This document shows positions 8,258 through 18,312 of a stretch of 64,000 nt of DNA, piece by piece (position 1 is the first letter of the stretch; every line of letters starts with the position of its first letter). Both the position numbers and the translations under genes were made by a program. This DNA is from Neoroseomonas eburnea (GTDB lineage Bacteria > Pseudomonadota > Alphaproteobacteria > Acetobacterales > Acetobacteraceae): the NCBI RefSeq assembly GCF_018129005.1, contig NZ_JAAEDL010000012.1, forward strand, positions 1 to 64,000, written 5' to 3'. Below the pieces are notes generated by a model. That model did no database searches, was not told the DNA's origin, and saw nothing but the letters and a program-made list of their open reading frames with translations.

Positions 8258-9043
8258 TCACCGCATCGCGGCGATGTCGATCACCTCGATGTTCGGCAGG
8301 CCGGCCACCGTACCGATCACGGTCGCCGCGCCGGTCTCGAGGTTCACGCGATGCAGCGCGGCGCCGGCCAGCAGGAAGCCGGTGTTGCCACCCTGTCCAT
8401 CGGCCAGGATGTCGAAGGCGACGCCCGGCGGCAGCGTCGGTGCCACCTCGCCGCGCGGCTGCTGCACGCCGTCATTCGGCGGCGCCTGCAGGTTGAAGCT
8501 CCGCGTCAGCGTGTCGATGGTGTAGAGCGCCGTCGCCTGCATGCCGGCGATGCTGTTGGTGTAGGCGCCCGCGACGATCCGCGGCGGCGTCTCGGCGAAG
8601 GGCGTGCCCGCTGCGTATTTCAGCGTGCCGTCCCGCACCGCTTCCCCGGTGTCGACGTTCACGCGCAGGTTCGCCCCACTCACGCCCATGACGCGCAGGC
8701 GATTGGCGACCGGGTTGAAGTCCACCGTGGCGCGACCGCCCGACTGGAATTCGGTGTTCAGCCGGCTGACCTGGGTCGCGCGGCCGGTGGCGGGGTCGAT
8801 GGCCACGATCTGGCCGCGCTCGGTCACGCCGTAGAGGCGGCCATCCTGCGGGCGCTGGTCGATGCCCAGCACGCGACCGTCGGTGCCGGTGATGCGCATC
8901 GGCGCCGAGGCGCGGCGCGTCTCGCTGTCGATGCGCAGCAGCGCATTGTCGGCGGTCAGGCCCAGGAGCGTCGTGGCGCCGGCAGCCTGGACGGCTGCGA
9001 TCATGCCGCAGGCGGCAAGCGCGAGGCGAAGCGTGGTCGTCAT
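8258..9043 (-). CDS. DUF4394 domain secreted protein
   Basis: A 261-residue exported protein: signal peptide (MTTTLRLALAACGMIAAVQAAGA), then a beta-propeller-like DUF4394 domain starting LLGLTADNALLRIDSETR and running to the C-terminus, with repeated phrases of the type G-x-LYGVT, VDFNPVANRLRVMG and LYTIDTLT. The molecular role of DUF4394 is not known. GGAGAG stands before the ATG at 9043. The gene is convergent with the DUF849 gene and has no operon partner on its strand. Confidence 0.85.
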   Translation of the reverse strand: MTTTLRLALAACGMIAAVQAAGATTLLGLTADNALLRIDSETRRASAPMRITGTDGRVLGIDQRPQDGRLYGVTERGQIVAIDPATGRATQVSRLNTEFQSGGRATVDFNPVANRLRVMGVSGANLRVNVDTGEAVRDGTLKYAAGTPFAETPPRIVAGAYTNSIAGMQATALYTIDTLTRSFNLQAPPNDGVQQPRGEVAPTLPPGVAFDILADGQGGNTGFLLAGAALHRVNLETGAATVIGTVAGLPNIEVIDIAAMR

Positions 9044-9244
9044 GGCGGTGTCTCTCCATGTCAGGGCGAGGCCGCCAACGACCCCGCTGACCGCCTTACG
9101 GGGCGAAGGGCATGCCGGATGCAGCAGTCCGATCACGGTGTCGCGACCGTGAGGCCGGGGCCGCCACCCGTTTCCCCTGTCGGTGCCGGAAGCAATGCAC
9201 CCTCGCCTCTTGCCCGGCCCGCCGCGGATCGCCATTGAGGCGGA

Positions 9245-10159
9245 ATGTCCCTCGATGCCGACCTCCTCGCCGACCGCCGCCGGCTGCGCCGCCGCCTGAC
9301 GCTGTGGCGGGCGCTCGCCATCCTCTCGGTCTTCGGCATCCTGGCGGTGCTCGCCGGGCTGCGCGGCGGACAGGTGCTGCCCGGCGCGGCCCATGTGCTG
9401 CGGCTGCCCGTCTCCGGCTTCATCACCGAGGACCGCCGCGTCATCGCGGCGCTGGAGGAGGCGGCGAAGAACGCCGCGGTCCGCGCCCTGATCATCGCCA
9501 TCGACAGCCCCGGCGGCACCATGGCGGGTGGCGAGGCGCTGCACGCCGCCCTGCGCCGCTTCGCCGAGCGCAAGCCGGTGGTGGCGGTGATGGGCGCCAC
9601 CGCCGCCTCGGCCGGCTACATGGCGGCACTGCCTGCGCATCGCATCATTGCCCGCGAATCGACCGTGACCGGCTCGATCGGCGTCCTGCTGCAATCCTTC
9701 GAGGCGTCTGAACTGCTGGAGCGCCTCGGCGTGCGGCCGCAGATCTTCACCTCCGGCCCGCTCAAGGACCAGCCGAGCCTGTTCCGCCCGCTGACCGAGG
9801 AAGGCCGCGCGGCGATGGAGCGCGTGATCCAGGATCTGCATGCGCAGTTTGTCGCCATGGTCGCCGCCGGGCGTCACATGGAACCCACCCGCGCCCGCGC
9901 CCTGGCAGACGGTCGCGTCTTCACCGGCCGCCAGGCGCTGGAAGCAGGGCTGGTGGATGCCATAGGCGGCGAACCGGAAGCGCGCGCCTGGCTCGCCGCC
10001 GAGCGCGCGGTCCCGGAGGGCCTGCCCGTGCGGGACGTCGAGACTCGCGGCACGGCGGAGCGCCTGCTCACCTCCGCCACCGAATCGGTGATGAAAAGCC
10101 TTTTTTCGGAATGGCTTGGCGTTGACGCCCCCCGCGCCGTTTGGCAGCCTTCGCGCTGA
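9245..10159 (+). CDS. sppA: Signal peptide peptidase SppA, S49 family (short form)
   Basis: A 304-residue membrane-anchored serine protease that degrades cleaved signal peptides. A basic N-terminus is followed by one span (about 22-40). Family sequence AIDSPGGTMAGGEAL leads to the catalytic Ser122 in ATAASAGYMAAL and Lys174 in SGPLKDQPSLF, the Ser-Lys dyad of S49 enzymes. Size fits the single-domain bacterial form rather than the duplicated E. coli form. Next comes ihfB, 63 bases downstream, the usual order in Rhodospirillales. Confidence 0.93.
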   Translation: MSLDADLLADRRRLRRRLTLWRALAILSVFGILAVLAGLRGGQVLPGAAHVLRLPVSGFITEDRRVIAALEEAAKNAAVRALIIAIDSPGGTMAGGEALHAALRRFAERKPVVAVMGATAASAGYMAALPAHRIIARESTVTGSIGVLLQSFEASELLERLGVRPQIFTSGPLKDQPSLFRPLTEEGRAAMERVIQDLHAQFVAMVAAGRHMEPTRARALADGRVFTGRQALEAGLVDAIGGEPEARAWLAAERAVPEGLPVRDVETRGTAERLLTSATESVMKSLFSEWLGVDAPRAVWQPSR

Positions 10160-10222
10160 ACATAGCTCTAGTGCGCTCATGGCGCCGTGGCTGGTCCAGG
10201 CCGCGCCCGGGGGAAGGCCAGC

Positions 10223-10546
10223 ATGACGAAATCCGAGTTGATCGCGCATCTCGCAGGCGCCAATCCGCACCTGCGCCAGCCTGACGTGGAGTTGATCGTC
10301 ACCACGATCTTCGATGAGATCACGGCCGCGCTGGCCCGTGGCGACAGGGTCGAACTGCGCGGCTTCGGCGCCTTCTCGACCAAGGCGCGGGACCCGCGCA
10401 CCGGCCGCAACCCCCGTACCGGGGAAGCGGTGGAGGTCTCGGCCAAGTCGGTGCCCTACTTCAAGCCGGGCAAGGAACTGCGCGAACGCATCAACAAGGC
10501 CGGCCCGGCGGCGCAGCGGCGAGTGGCGGCGCGGGCCTCGGCCTGA
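10223..10546 (+). CDS. ihfB: Integration host factor subunit beta
   Basis: A 107-residue HU/IHF DNA-bending protein. [12 protein letters not shown] opens the helical dimerisation part; the arm motif RNPRTGEAV with the intercalating Pro and the following [14 protein letters not shown] identify IHF-beta. It bends DNA at specific sites as a heterodimer with IHF-alpha, which is encoded elsewhere. Start at 10223 preceded by GGGGGAAGG. Lies between sppA and lapA, a conserved neighbourhood in alphaproteobacteria. The C-terminal tail ([11 protein letters not shown]) is slightly longer than usual. Confidence 0.93.
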   Translation: MTKSELIAHLAGANPHLRQPDVELIVTTIFDEITAALARGDRVELRGFGAFSTKARDPRTGRNPRTGEAVEVSAKSVPYFKPGKELRERINKAGPAAQRRVAARASA

Positions 10547-10559
10547 TAGGGAGGCGCCC

Positions 10560-10871
10560 ATGCGCCTGATCCTCTTCGTCCCGCTGGCCGCCGTGGTGGT
10601 GCTCTTCGCGCTGTCGAACCGACAGGCGGTCGACCTCCGCCTCTGGCCCTTCGACATCACCTGGACGGCGCCGCTCTCCCTCGCGGTGCTGGTGCCGGCG
10701 GCCTTCGCCTTCCTGCTCGGGGCGGCGATCGTCTGGATCGCGGACCTGCCGGCGCGACGGCGCGGCTGGTCGGCACGGCGGCGCGCGGAGGCCCTGCAGA
10801 AGGAACTCGACCGCATCCACGACCTGGAGAAGGCCGCCGCTGCGGACCGGCTGGCGGGGCCGGCCACGTGA
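10560..10871 (+). CDS. lapA: LapA/DUF1049 membrane protein
   Basis: A 103-residue inner-membrane protein of the LapA (DUF1049) family: two spans (about 2-20 and 38-62), between them [17 protein letters not shown], then a basic cytoplasmic tail ending in a short coiled coil ([16 protein letters not shown]). In E. coli LapA works with LapB in lipopolysaccharide assembly control; whether that holds here is inference. The stop overlaps the GTG start of pyrF, so the two are translationally coupled. Confidence 0.82.
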   Translation: MRLILFVPLAAVVVLFALSNRQAVDLRLWPFDITWTAPLSLAVLVPAAFAFLLGAAIVWIADLPARRRGWSARRRAEALQKELDRIHDLEKAAAADRLAGPAT

Positions 10872-11581
10872 TCGCCAAGCCTTCGGACAGCGCCGCCCGG
10901 GTCATCCCGGCGCTCGACACCGGCGACCTCACACGGGCGGAGGCCATGGCAGCCTCCCTCAGCGGGCATTGCGGCCTGCTGAAGGTGGGGCTCGAGCTGT
11001 TTTGCGCCGCTGGCGGGCCGGCGGTCACGGCCATCGCGCGGCATGCGCCCGTCTTCCTCGATGTGAAGCTGCACGACATTCCGAACACGGTGGCGGGCGC
11101 GCTGCGTTCCCTGCTGCCGCTGCGCCCCGCGATGGTCACGCTGCATGCCGGCGGCGGCCCGGCGATGCTCGCCGCCGCGCGGACCGAGGCGGAGAAGGCC
11201 GGTGCGGACCGCCCGCTGCTGCTCGCCGTCACGGTGCTGACCAGCATGGATGCCGCGGCGTTGGCTGCGACCGGCGTGGCGGACGCGCCCGCCGCGCAGG
11301 TGCTGCGACTGGCGAGGATGGCCGTCGGCGCCGGCGCCGACGGGCTGGTGTGCAGTCCGCAGGAAGCGGCGCTGCTCCGGGCGGAACTCGGTCCCGGACC
11401 GGCACTGGTGGTGCCGGGCGTGCGGCCGGCCGGCAGCGCCGTGGGCGACCAGGCACGGGTCGCCACCCCGGCCGAGGCGGTCGCCGCCGGCGCCGACTGG
11501 ATCGTCGTCGGCCGGCCGATCACCGGCGCGGCGGATCCGGCCGCCACGGCGGCCGCCATCGCCGCCTCGATCCCGGGCTGA
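10868..11581 (+). CDS. pyrF: Orotidine 5'-phosphate decarboxylase
   Basis: A 237-residue TIM-barrel enzyme for the last step of UMP synthesis. The catalytic Lys-Asp motif is in [15 protein letters not shown], and the phosphate-binding end VVPGVRP...[10 protein letters not shown] is present. GTG start at 10868 overlaps the lapA stop (GTGA). The gene is followed four bases later by trpF, so pyrimidine and tryptophan genes share one transcript here. Confidence 0.95.
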   Translation: MIAKPSDSAARVIPALDTGDLTRAEAMAASLSGHCGLLKVGLELFCAAGGPAVTAIARHAPVFLDVKLHDIPNTVAGALRSLLPLRPAMVTLHAGGGPAMLAAARTEAEKAGADRPLLLAVTVLTSMDAAALAATGVADAPAAQVLRLARMAVGAGADGLVCSPQEAALLRAELGPGPALVVPGVRPAGSAVGDQARVATPAEAVAAGADWIVVGRPITGAADPAATAAAIAASIPG

Positions 11582-11585
11582 TCCC

Positions 11586-12224
11586 GTGCCGGTCGAGGTC
11601 AAGATCTGCGGCATCCGTAGTGCCGAGGGCCTCGACGCCGCCATCGATGCGGGCGCCGACCTGATCGGCTTCGTCTTCTTCCCACCCTCCCCCCGCGCGG
11701 TGACACCGGCGGAAGCGGGCGCGCTCTCGGCGCGCCATGCCGGCGGCCCGGTGCGGGTCGGGCTTTTCGTCGATCCGACCGATGACGAGATCGCGGCCGC
11801 GCTCGCCGGGGTGTCGCTCGGCCTGATCCAGCTCCATGGCGAGGAGACGCCGGACCGCGCCGCCGCGATTCGCGCCCGCTTCGGCGTGCCGGTGATGAAG
11901 GCGCTCGGCATCGCGGAGGAAGCCGACTTCGCCTCCGTCGCCGCCTTCGCGCCGGTGGTGGACCGCTTCCTCTTCGATGCGCGGCCGCCGCCTGGCGGCC
12001 CGCTGCCGGGCGGCAACGCCCAGCCCTTCGAGTGGCGCCTGATGGCCGGCCGCGCCATTCCGCGCCCCTGGCTGCTGGCGGGCGGGCTGACGGCGGGCAA
12101 TGTGGCGGAGGCGATTCGGACCGCGGGCGCGCCGGGGGTGGATGTCTCCTCCGGTGTCGAACGCACGCGGGGGGTGAAGGACCCGGCGCTGATCCGCGCC
12201 TTCGTTGCCGCCGCGAAGGGTTGA
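11586..12224 (+). CDS. trpF: Phosphoribosylanthranilate isomerase
   Basis: A 212-residue TIM-barrel enzyme that converts phosphoribosylanthranilate to CdRP in tryptophan synthesis. The opening VEVKICGIRSAEGLDAAIDA carries the catalytic Cys, and the general acid Asp lies in FLFDARPP; the phosphate site LLAGGLTAGNV and GVDVSSGVE complete the family pattern. A GTG start at 11586, four bases after the pyrF stop, is chosen because translation should begin immediately before VEVKICG. trpB and trpA follow after an inserted lipoprotein gene and a repeat. Confidence 0.94.
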   Translation: MPVEVKICGIRSAEGLDAAIDAGADLIGFVFFPPSPRAVTPAEAGALSARHAGGPVRVGLFVDPTDDEIAAALAGVSLGLIQLHGEETPDRAAAIRARFGVPVMKALGIAEEADFASVAAFAPVVDRFLFDARPPPGGPLPGGNAQPFEWRLMAGRAIPRPWLLAGGLTAGNVAEAIRTAGAPGVDVSSGVERTRGVKDPALIRAFVAAAKG

Positions 12225-12277
12225 CGCACGCCGGGGCGCCGGCCCAGCGTGGCGCCGTCCCGCCGGAGGAACGACTG

Positions 12278-13246
12278 ATGCGCCTGCTGCCGCTGCTCCT
12301 TGTCCTGTTGCTCGCCGCCTGCGCCAGCGGGCCGCGGCCGGACCCTTTCACCTATACAGGCTCCGGCGGGCAGCCGATGGGCGCCGAACTCTGGCTGCCC
12401 GAGGGAACCGAGCGCGTGCCGCTGGTCATCGTCTCCCATGACGTGCGGGGCAAGCGCGACGCGCAGCTCAACGACTACGTCAATGCCCTGAAGGGCGCCG
12501 GTGCGGCGGTGCTGGTGCTCGACCACTATTCCTCCCGCAGCATCGACGTGTCGCGGCCGCCGTCGGAACGCGCCTGGGTGACGGCACTGGATTTCGCGCT
12601 CGATGCCTATGGCGCGCTCGACAAGGCGACGGAACATCCGCGGATCGACCGGCGCCGCGTCGGGCTGGTGGGCTTCGGCGAAGGTGGCGGCGGCGGCGTG
12701 CTGCTCGCCGCGCATACGGCGGTGCAGCAGGGGCGCCCGGCCAATGCGGCGCGATTCCTCGCCGTCGCGGCGGTCACGCCGGAATGCGGCTATCGCCTGG
12801 GCAACCGCGACACCGGCCGGCGGCCGATCCTGATCATCGTGGCGGACCGCGACAACCGCACGGGCAAGGCGCCCTGCGACGATCTCGGCTCCTACCTGCG
12901 CGCGGCGGGCGGGAACGTGACGGTCAACACCTACCGCAACGCGCGCCACGGCTTCGACGACCCGCCGGGGCCGGTGCGCGCCGACCCGCAGGGCGAGAAC
13001 ATCACCCGCTGCGTCTGGCAGCAGGGGCCGGACGGGCTGTGGCGGGAACGCGCCTCGGGCATCTCGGGCATCTCGCTGTTCCGCGCCGGCGCGAATGACG
13101 CGACGCTCGCGGCCTATGTGCGGAGCCGCCAGGCCTGCCGGACGCTGGGCACCGAGACGCAGGGCGATGCCGCGCTGCGTGGGCGCGCGGTGGGCGAGGT
13201 CGCGGGCCATATGCGGCAGCATGTGATCGACGTGCGGGTGCGGTAG
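12278..13246 (+). CDS. Lipoprotein with dienelactone-hydrolase-like fold, catalytic nucleophile missing
   Basis: A 322-residue protein with a lipoprotein signal ([15 protein letters not shown], lipid-carrying Cys15). The core follows the dienelactone hydrolase family: [11 protein letters not shown], a nucleophile-elbow region [13 protein letters not shown], the acid region IIVADRDN and the His region NARHGFDD (His224). At the elbow, position 134 is Gly (GGC) where the family has Ser or Cys (GFSEGG or GYCWGG); the acid and His are kept. It may therefore be a non-hydrolytic relative. Start at 12278 has CGGAGGAACGAC upstream. It sits between trpF and trpB, which are normally adjacent. Confidence 0.75.
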   Translation: MRLLPLLLVLLLAACASGPRPDPFTYTGSGGQPMGAELWLPEGTERVPLVIVSHDVRGKRDAQLNDYVNALKGAGAAVLVLDHYSSRSIDVSRPPSERAWVTALDFALDAYGALDKATEHPRIDRRRVGLVGFGEGGGGGVLLAAHTAVQQGRPANAARFLAVAAVTPECGYRLGNRDTGRRPILIIVADRDNRTGKAPCDDLGSYLRAAGGNVTVNTYRNARHGFDDPPGPVRADPQGENITRCVWQQGPDGLWRERASGISGISLFRAGANDATLAAYVRSRQACRTLGTETQGDAALRGRAVGEVAGHMRQHVIDVRVR

Positions 13247-13250
13247 GAAA

Positions 13251-13388
13251 GGTCGGGGGGAAGGAATTCCCCCCGAGCCCCCCTTCTTCTTTGGTAACCG
13301 TCATGCTGCGCCCGCGGCGCCGTAGTGCCCCGGATTCCCAAGGAAGGGATGGGGATCGGGGGAGGTTCCCCTCCCCCGACCTTCCTTC
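13251..13388. repeat. Family I paired-hairpin element (REPIN-like), copy A
   Basis: Two perfect 10-base stems end the element: TCGGGGGGAA/TTCCCCCCGA with loop GGAA (13253-13276) and TCGGGGGAGG/CCTCCCCCGA with loop TTCC (13356-13379). The inner flanks are also roughly inverted (CCCCCCTTCTTCTTTGG and CCAAGGAAGGGATGGGG), so the whole is a long inverted repeat of two hairpin-tipped arms. Copies of the same plan lie at 24.51 and 34.94 kb. It separates the lipoprotein gene from trpB and probably also terminates transcription. Confidence 0.7.
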
Positions 13389-13455
13389 ACACCTATGGCC
13401 GCCCGCGGCCCCTTCCGCTAAACGACCCTCTTTCCCGGGACGCCGAGAGAGCACC

Positions 13456-14673
13456 TTGAACCAGCCTCTGCCCAATTCCTTCCGCCAGGGCCCCGACGGC
13501 CGCGGCCGTTTCGGCCAGTTCGGCGGCCGCTTCGTCGCCGAGACGCTGATGCCGCTCATCCTCGAGGTCGAGCAGGCCTACGAGGCGGCGAAGAACGATG
13601 CCGCCTTCCTGGCGGAGTGGCGGCGGCTGCTGAAGGATTATGTGGGCCGGCCCTCCCCGCTCTGGCTCGCGGAGCGCATGACCGCGCACCTCGGCGGTGC
13701 GAAGGTCTACTTCAAGCGCGAGGAGCTGAATCACACCGGCGCGCACAAGATCAACGCGGTGCTGGGGCAGATCCTGCTCGCGAAGAAGATGGGCAAGACG
13801 CGCATCATCGCGGAGACCGGGGCGGGCCAGCATGGCGTGGCCACCGCCACCGCCTGCGCGCTGTTCGACCTGCCCTGCACGGTCTTCATGGGCGCGACCG
13901 ACGTCGCCCGCCAGCAGCCGAACGTGTTCCGCATGAAGCTGCTGGGGGCGGAGGTGGAATCCGTCACCTCCGGCGCCGCAACGCTGAAGGACGCGATGAA
14001 CGAGGCGCTGCGCCACTGGGTCGCGAATGTGGAGGACACCTACTACTGCATCGGCACCGTCGCGGGGCCACACCCCTATCCGGCGATGGTGCGCGACTTC
14101 CAGTGCGTGATCGGCGACGAGACGAAGCAGCAGATCCTCGCTGCCGAAGGGCGGCTGCCCGATGCGCTGGTCTGCGCGGTGGGCGGCGGGTCCTCCGCCA
14201 TGGGGCTGTTCCACCCCTTCCTCGACGACAAGGGGGTCGCGATGTACGGCGTCGAGGCCGCCGGCCGCGGCGTGGACACCGAGGAGCATGCGGCCTCCAT
14301 CACCCGCGGCCGCCCCGGTGTGCTGCACGGCAACCGCACCTATCTGCTGCAGGATGGCGACGGCCAGATCCAGGAGGCGCATTCGATCAGCGCCGGGCTC
14401 GACTACCCCGGCATCGGGCCCGAGCACTCCTGGCTGCACGAGGCCGGCCGCGTGAACTACGTGACCGCCACCGACGACGAGGCGCTGGAAGCCTTCCAGC
14501 TCTGCTCGAAGCTCGAAGGCATCATCCCCGCGCTGGAATCGGCGCATGGACTCGCGCATGTCATGAAGCTCGCCCCCGGCCTGCCGAAGGATGCGATCGT
14601 GGTGCTGAATCTCTCCGGCCGCGGCGACAAGGACATCTTCACCGTGGCGCATCACCTCGGGGTCAAGCTGTGA
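13456..14673 (+). CDS. trpB: Tryptophan synthase beta chain
   Basis: A 405-residue PLP enzyme that joins indole and serine to make tryptophan. [18 protein letters not shown] at the start and the PLP lysine in [14 protein letters not shown] are diagnostic, as are [14 protein letters not shown] and the phosphate-binding [11 protein letters not shown]. The start is taken as TTG at 13456: no ATG or GTG gives the standard N-terminus, and CGAGAGAGC lies just ahead. Frame upstream of it is repeat DNA. trpA overlaps the stop by four bases. Confidence 0.96.
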   Translation: MNQPLPNSFRQGPDGRGRFGQFGGRFVAETLMPLILEVEQAYEAAKNDAAFLAEWRRLLKDYVGRPSPLWLAERMTAHLGGAKVYFKREELNHTGAHKINAVLGQILLAKKMGKTRIIAETGAGQHGVATATACALFDLPCTVFMGATDVARQQPNVFRMKLLGAEVESVTSGAATLKDAMNEALRHWVANVEDTYYCIGTVAGPHPYPAMVRDFQCVIGDETKQQILAAEGRLPDALVCAVGGGSSAMGLFHPFLDDKGVAMYGVEAAGRGVDTEEHAASITRGRPGVLHGNRTYLLQDGDGQIQEAHSISAGLDYPGIGPEHSWLHEAGRVNYVTATDDEALEAFQLCSKLEGIIPALESAHGLAHVMKLAPGLPKDAIVVLNLSGRGDKDIFTVAHHLGVKL

Positions 14674-15500
14674 GCCGCATCGCGACGCGCTTCGCCGCGC
14701 TGAAGGCCGAAGGGCGCGGCGCGCTCGTCACCTTCCTCGAAGGCTACGACCCCGATCCGGCGACCTCGCTCGCCATCCTGCGCGGCCTGCCTGGCGCGGG
14801 GGCGGATGTGATCGAGATCGGCGTGCCCTTCACCGACCCGATGGCCGACGGACCGTCGATCCAGAAGGGCGGGCTGCGGGCGCTGAAGGCGGGCGCGACG
14901 CTCGCCGGCGTGCTCGCCCTGGTGCGGGACTTCCGCAAGGAGAACGCGGCGACGCCGATCGTGCTGATGGGCTACTTCAACCCCATCCTTTCCTACGGCG
15001 TCGACAGCTTCTGCAACGATGCCGCGGCCTCCGGCGTCGATGGGCTGATCGTGGTGGACGTGCCGCCCGAGGAAGCGGACGAGATCGAGCCGCAGGCCAA
15101 GGCGAACGGCCTCGACCTGATCCGCCTGATCGCGCCGACGACGGACGACAGCCGCCTGCCGCGGGTGCTCTCCGCGACCTCTGGCTTCGTCTACTACGTG
15201 TCGATCACCGGCATCACCGGGACGAAGAGTGCGAGCGGCGCCGACCTGACCGCCGCCATCCCGCGCCTGCGCCGGCACACCGAACTGCCGATCTGCATCG
15301 GCTTCGGCATCCGCACACCGGAACAGGCCGCCGAGGCCGCGCGCATCGCGGATGGCGCGGTGGTCGGCACGGCATTGGTGGATGCGCTCGCCGGCAGCCT
15401 GGACGAACAGGGGCGCGCGAAGCCGGACACGGTGCGCAAGGTGCTGGACCAGGTGCGGGCGCTGTCGGAGGCGGTGCGCGGGGTGAAGAAGGCGGCGTGA
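14670..15500 (+). CDS. trpA: Tryptophan synthase alpha chain
   Basis: A 276-residue TIM-barrel subunit that cleaves indole-glycerol phosphate and passes indole to TrpB. The catalytic Glu and Asp are in [19 protein letters not shown], and the loop [14 protein letters not shown] and phosphate site [12 protein letters not shown] are typical. The GTG start at 14670 overlaps the trpB stop (GTGA). This is the last gene of the trp block. Confidence 0.96.
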   Translation: MSRIATRFAALKAEGRGALVTFLEGYDPDPATSLAILRGLPGAGADVIEIGVPFTDPMADGPSIQKGGLRALKAGATLAGVLALVRDFRKENAATPIVLMGYFNPILSYGVDSFCNDAAASGVDGLIVVDVPPEEADEIEPQAKANGLDLIRLIAPTTDDSRLPRVLSATSGFVYYVSITGITGTKSASGADLTAAIPRLRRHTELPICIGFGIRTPEQAAEAARIADGAVVGTALVDALAGSLDEQGRAKPDTVRKVLDQVRALSEAVRGVKKAA

Positions 15501-15510
15501 CGGCGGAGGA

Positions 15511-15820
15511 GCGCGGCCCCACGCGCGCGATCTTCTGGCGCTGTTGATCGGAGAGGGGCAGGGCCCCTCTCCAAACCTCACCCCGCCAGGGTGCAGGGCA
15601 CCCTGGACCTGCCGATGCCTGGTGCCGGGCTTGACTGCCGCGCCGGCATGAAGAAGCGCGCCGCGGGCACAGCGCCCGCAAGGAGCGCCGGGCTCCGGGC
15701 GCGGCGCTTGCTTGGTCGCTGCGAACTTCCCGCCCTGCCCAGCACCAGGTGACGGTTTCCAAAGGCCTTTCGGCCTTTGGCGGGGAGAGGTCCGGAGAGG
15801 GGCAAAGCCCCTCTCCGGTT
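15511..15820. repeat. Family II repeats, two copies facing each other
   Basis: The gap between the convergent trpA and hslU genes holds two family II units in opposite orientation. Left: GGAGAGGGGC/GCCCCTCTCC (15550-15572) followed by CCAGGGTGC/GCACCCTGG (15586-15606). Right: CCAAAGGCC/GGCCTTTGG (15760-15780) followed by CCGGAGAGGGGC/GCCCCTCTCCGG (15792-15818). The left unit with its flank (about 15511-15634) is nearly repeated at 60501-60610. Expected role: bidirectional terminator. Confidence 0.65.
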
Positions 15821-15851
15821 CCCTCAGCACCCTCTCAGCCGTCCGCCGACC

Positions 15852-17177
15852 TCACAGGATGAAGCGCGACAGATCCGCACTGCCGGCGAGCGGCGCCACC
15901 TTGCCGCGCACCATCTCGCCATCCACCCGCACTGTCTCCCCGCTGCGATCGGAGGCGGTGAAGGACACTTCCTCCAGCAGCCGTTCCAGCACGGTCGCCA
16001 GGCGCCGCGCGCCGATGTTCTCGACGCTCGCGTTGATCTCCGCGGCGAGGTCCGCCAGCGCCTCCACCGCGTCCGGCGCGAAGTCGAGCGTCACGCCCTC
16101 GGTGCCGAGCAGCGCCGTGTACTGCTTCAGCAGCGAATGCTCCGGCTCGGTCAGGATGCGGCAGAAATCGTCGCGCGTCAGCGCCGCGAGCTCCACCCGG
16201 ATCGGCAGCCGCCCCTGCAGTTCCGGCAGCAGGTCCGACGGCTTCGCGAGGTGGAAGGCGCCGGAGGCGATGAAGAGGATGTGGTCCGTCTTCACCGGCC
16301 CGTGCTTGGTCGTGACGGTGGTGCCCTCGATCAGCGGCAGCAGGTCGCGCTGCACGCCCTCGCGGGAGACGTCGCCGCCACGGAAGCCGCCCTCGCCCGT
16401 CCGGGCGCAGACCTTGTCGATCTCGTCGAGAAAGACGATGCCGTTGGACTCCGCGTTCGAGACCGCGTCGCGCACCAGCGCGTCCTGGTCCAGAAGCTTG
16501 TCGGCTTCCTCCTTCGTCAGCGCGATGCGCGCCTCGGCCACGCTCATCTTTCGCGGCTTCTGGCGGCCGCCGAACATGCGGCTGAGCATCTCCTGCATGT
16601 TCTGCATCTGCGCGCCCTGCGCGCCGGGCAGGTCGATCATGCCGATCGGCATGCCGCCGCCGGCATCGGCCACCTGCACCTCGACCTCGCGGGTCTCGAG
16701 TTGGCCTTCGCGCAGCATGCGGCGGAACTTCATGCGCGTCTCGCCCGAGGCACCCTCGCCCACCAGGGCGTTCAGCAGGCGTTCCTCGGCGGCGAGTTCG
16801 GCCTTGGCCTGCACGCCGCGGCGCGCCTGCTCGCGCGCCATGGTGATGGCGGATTCCACCAGGTCGCGGACGATGCTCTCGACGTCGCGGCCGACATAGC
16901 CGACCTCGGTGAACTTGGTGGCTTCCACCTTGAGGAAGGGCGCGTTGGCGAGCTTCGCGAGGCGGCGGGCGATCTCGGTCTTGCCGACGCCGGTCGGGCC
17001 GATCATCAGGATGTTCTTGGGCACCACCTCCTCGCGCAGCCCTTCCGGAAGCTGCTGGCGGCGCCAGCGGTTGCGCAGGGCGATGGCGACGGCGCGCTTG
17101 GCGTCCTGCTGGCCGACGATGTGGCGGTCGAGCTCGGAGACGATCTCGCGCGGGCTCAGGTTGACGGCTTCACTCAC
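15852..17177 (-). CDS. hslU: ATP-dependent protease ATPase subunit HslU
   Basis: A 441-residue AAA+ unfoldase that feeds proteins to the HslV chamber. [20 protein letters not shown] opens the protein; Walker A is [17 protein letters not shown], the pore sequence is [17 protein letters not shown], and Walker B is [11 protein letters not shown]. The C-terminus ending DLSRFIL is the tail that inserts into HslV. The ATG overlaps the hslV stop by four bases, giving a coupled hslV-hslU operon, as in most proteobacteria. Confidence 0.97.
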   Translation of the reverse strand: MSEAVNLSPREIVSELDRHIVGQQDAKRAVAIALRNRWRRQQLPEGLREEVVPKNILMIGPTGVGKTEIARRLAKLANAPFLKVEATKFTEVGYVGRDVESIVRDLVESAITMAREQARRGVQAKAELAAEERLLNALVGEGASGETRMKFRRMLREGQLETREVEVQVADAGGGMPIGMIDLPGAQGAQMQNMQEMLSRMFGGRQKPRKMSVAEARIALTKEEADKLLDQDALVRDAVSNAESNGIVFLDEIDKVCARTGEGGFRGGDVSREGVQRDLLPLIEGTTVTTKHGPVKTDHILFIASGAFHLAKPSDLLPELQGRLPIRVELAALTRDDFCRILTEPEHSLLKQYTALLGTEGVTLDFAPDAVEALADLAAEINASVENIGARRLATVLERLLEEVSFTASDRSGETVRVDGEMVRGKVAPLAGSADLSRFIL

Positions 17178-17734
17178 GCTTCGAGGCTTTCAAGAACGAT
17201 GTTGCCGTTGGTGTAGACGCAGATGTCGGCGGCGATCTTCATGGCGCGGCGGCAGATCTCCTCCGCCTCGATGCCGTCCACCGGCAGCAGCGCCCGCGCG
17301 GCGGAGAGCGCGTAGTTGCCGCCGGAGCCGATGCCGATGATGGCATCCTCCGGCTCCAGCACGTCGCCCTGGCCGGTCAGCAGCAGGCTGCGCTTGGAAT
17401 CGGCCACCGCCAGCAGGGCTTCGAGGCGGCGCAGGTAGCGGTCGGTGCGCCAATCCTTGGCAAGATCGACGCAGGCGCGTTCGAGCTGGTCGGGGAAGCG
17501 TTCGAGCTTCGCCTCCAGCCTTTCGAGCAGGGTGAAGGCATCGGCGGTGGCGCCGGCGAAGCCTGCGAGCACCTTGCCGTTGGCGATGCGGCGGACCTTG
17601 CGGGCATTGCCCTTCACCACCGTCTGGCCGAGCGAGACCTGGCCGTCGCCCGCCATGGCGACGCGCCCGTTCTTGCGCACGCAGAGGATGGTGGTGCCGT
17701 GCCACCCGAGGGGGTCGTGTTGTGGGGAGTTCAT
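17174..17734 (-). CDS. hslV: ATP-dependent protease proteolytic subunit HslV
   Basis: A 186-residue proteasome-like peptidase. The mature N-terminal catalytic Thr is in [19 protein letters not shown], after a propeptide of about 13 residues from the ATG at 17734; then [20 protein letters not shown]. Residues near the C-terminus ([17 protein letters not shown]) complete the family pattern. A longer frame upstream shows no family sequence. It forms a dodecamer capped by HslU. Divergent from the PilZ gene, 154 bases apart. Confidence 0.96.
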   Translation of the reverse strand: MNSPQHDPLGWHGTTILCVRKNGRVAMAGDGQVSLGQTVVKGNARKVRRIANGKVLAGFAGATADAFTLLERLEAKLERFPDQLERACVDLAKDWRTDRYLRRLEALLAVADSKRSLLLTGQGDVLEPEDAIIGIGSGGNYALSAARALLPVDGIEAEEICRRAMKIAADICVYTNGNIVLESLEA

Positions 17735-17888
17735 GATGGTCGGGTATTTGGGCTGACCGGGGCCCCGACTCAACGGGGGATCCACCGCCGCCGGCCGGGA
17801 GTGCTCCCCGTGCCCGGGCGGCTCCGGCACGACGGATGCCAAGCCGGCGACGCCCCGTTAGCACCCCGTTAACATTCGCCATGTCTCT

Positions 17889-18266
17889 ATGGGAACCGTG
17901 AACCGTTCCGAAATGCCCCCCCTGCGGCACACGGCCGCCACCCCGGCCGGAGGTCGCGCCAGGTCCGACCGCCGCGGCGAGGACCGCCGGCCCATCGGGT
18001 GCGGTGCGCGGCTGGAGCTGGCGACGCGGAAGCTGGCCGTGAACCTCTTGGACCTTTCGGAAGGCGGCGCCGGGGTGGAAGCCCCCTCCGACATCGCGGC
18101 GCCGGGGGATGAGGGGCATCTGGTCCTCGGTACCGCCGTCCTGCCGGTGCGGGTCGTCGTCGCGGAGGGCGGGCGCGTCGGCCTCGCCTTCACCGCGCTC
18201 TCGCCCCTGGCGCGGGAGACGATCCGCGACATCCTGGCCGAGCCCCCCCGGCAACCGGACGCCTGA
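17889..18266 (+). CDS. PilZ domain protein, probable cyclic-di-GMP sensor
   Basis: A 125-residue single-domain protein. An Arg-rich segment RSDRRGEDRR supplies the RxxxR motif and NLLDLSEGGAGVEAP the (D/N)xSxxG motif of PilZ domains; strands such as VLPVRVVVAEGGRVGLAFTAL follow. PilZ domains bind cyclic-di-GMP and regulate motility, polysaccharide or development. Target unknown; it stands between hslV and hisB with no motility gene near. The ATG at 17889 lacks a strong ribosome site. Confidence 0.8.
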   Translation: MGTVNRSEMPPLRHTAATPAGGRARSDRRGEDRRPIGCGARLELATRKLAVNLLDLSEGGAGVEAPSDIAAPGDEGHLVLGTAVLPVRVVVAEGGRVGLAFTALSPLARETIRDILAEPPRQPDA

Positions 18267-18312
18267 GCAGGCAAGTTGCGGCGAACCCGCCCCCGGGCGT
18301 AGGAAGCGCCCC

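Noticed and set aside
8258-13222. A minus-strand frame open for about 1650 codons.
   Set aside because: Only its last 261 codons (DUF4394) are protein-like. The rest lies opposite sppA, ihfB, pyrF, trpF and the lipoprotein gene and is an effect of high GC content.
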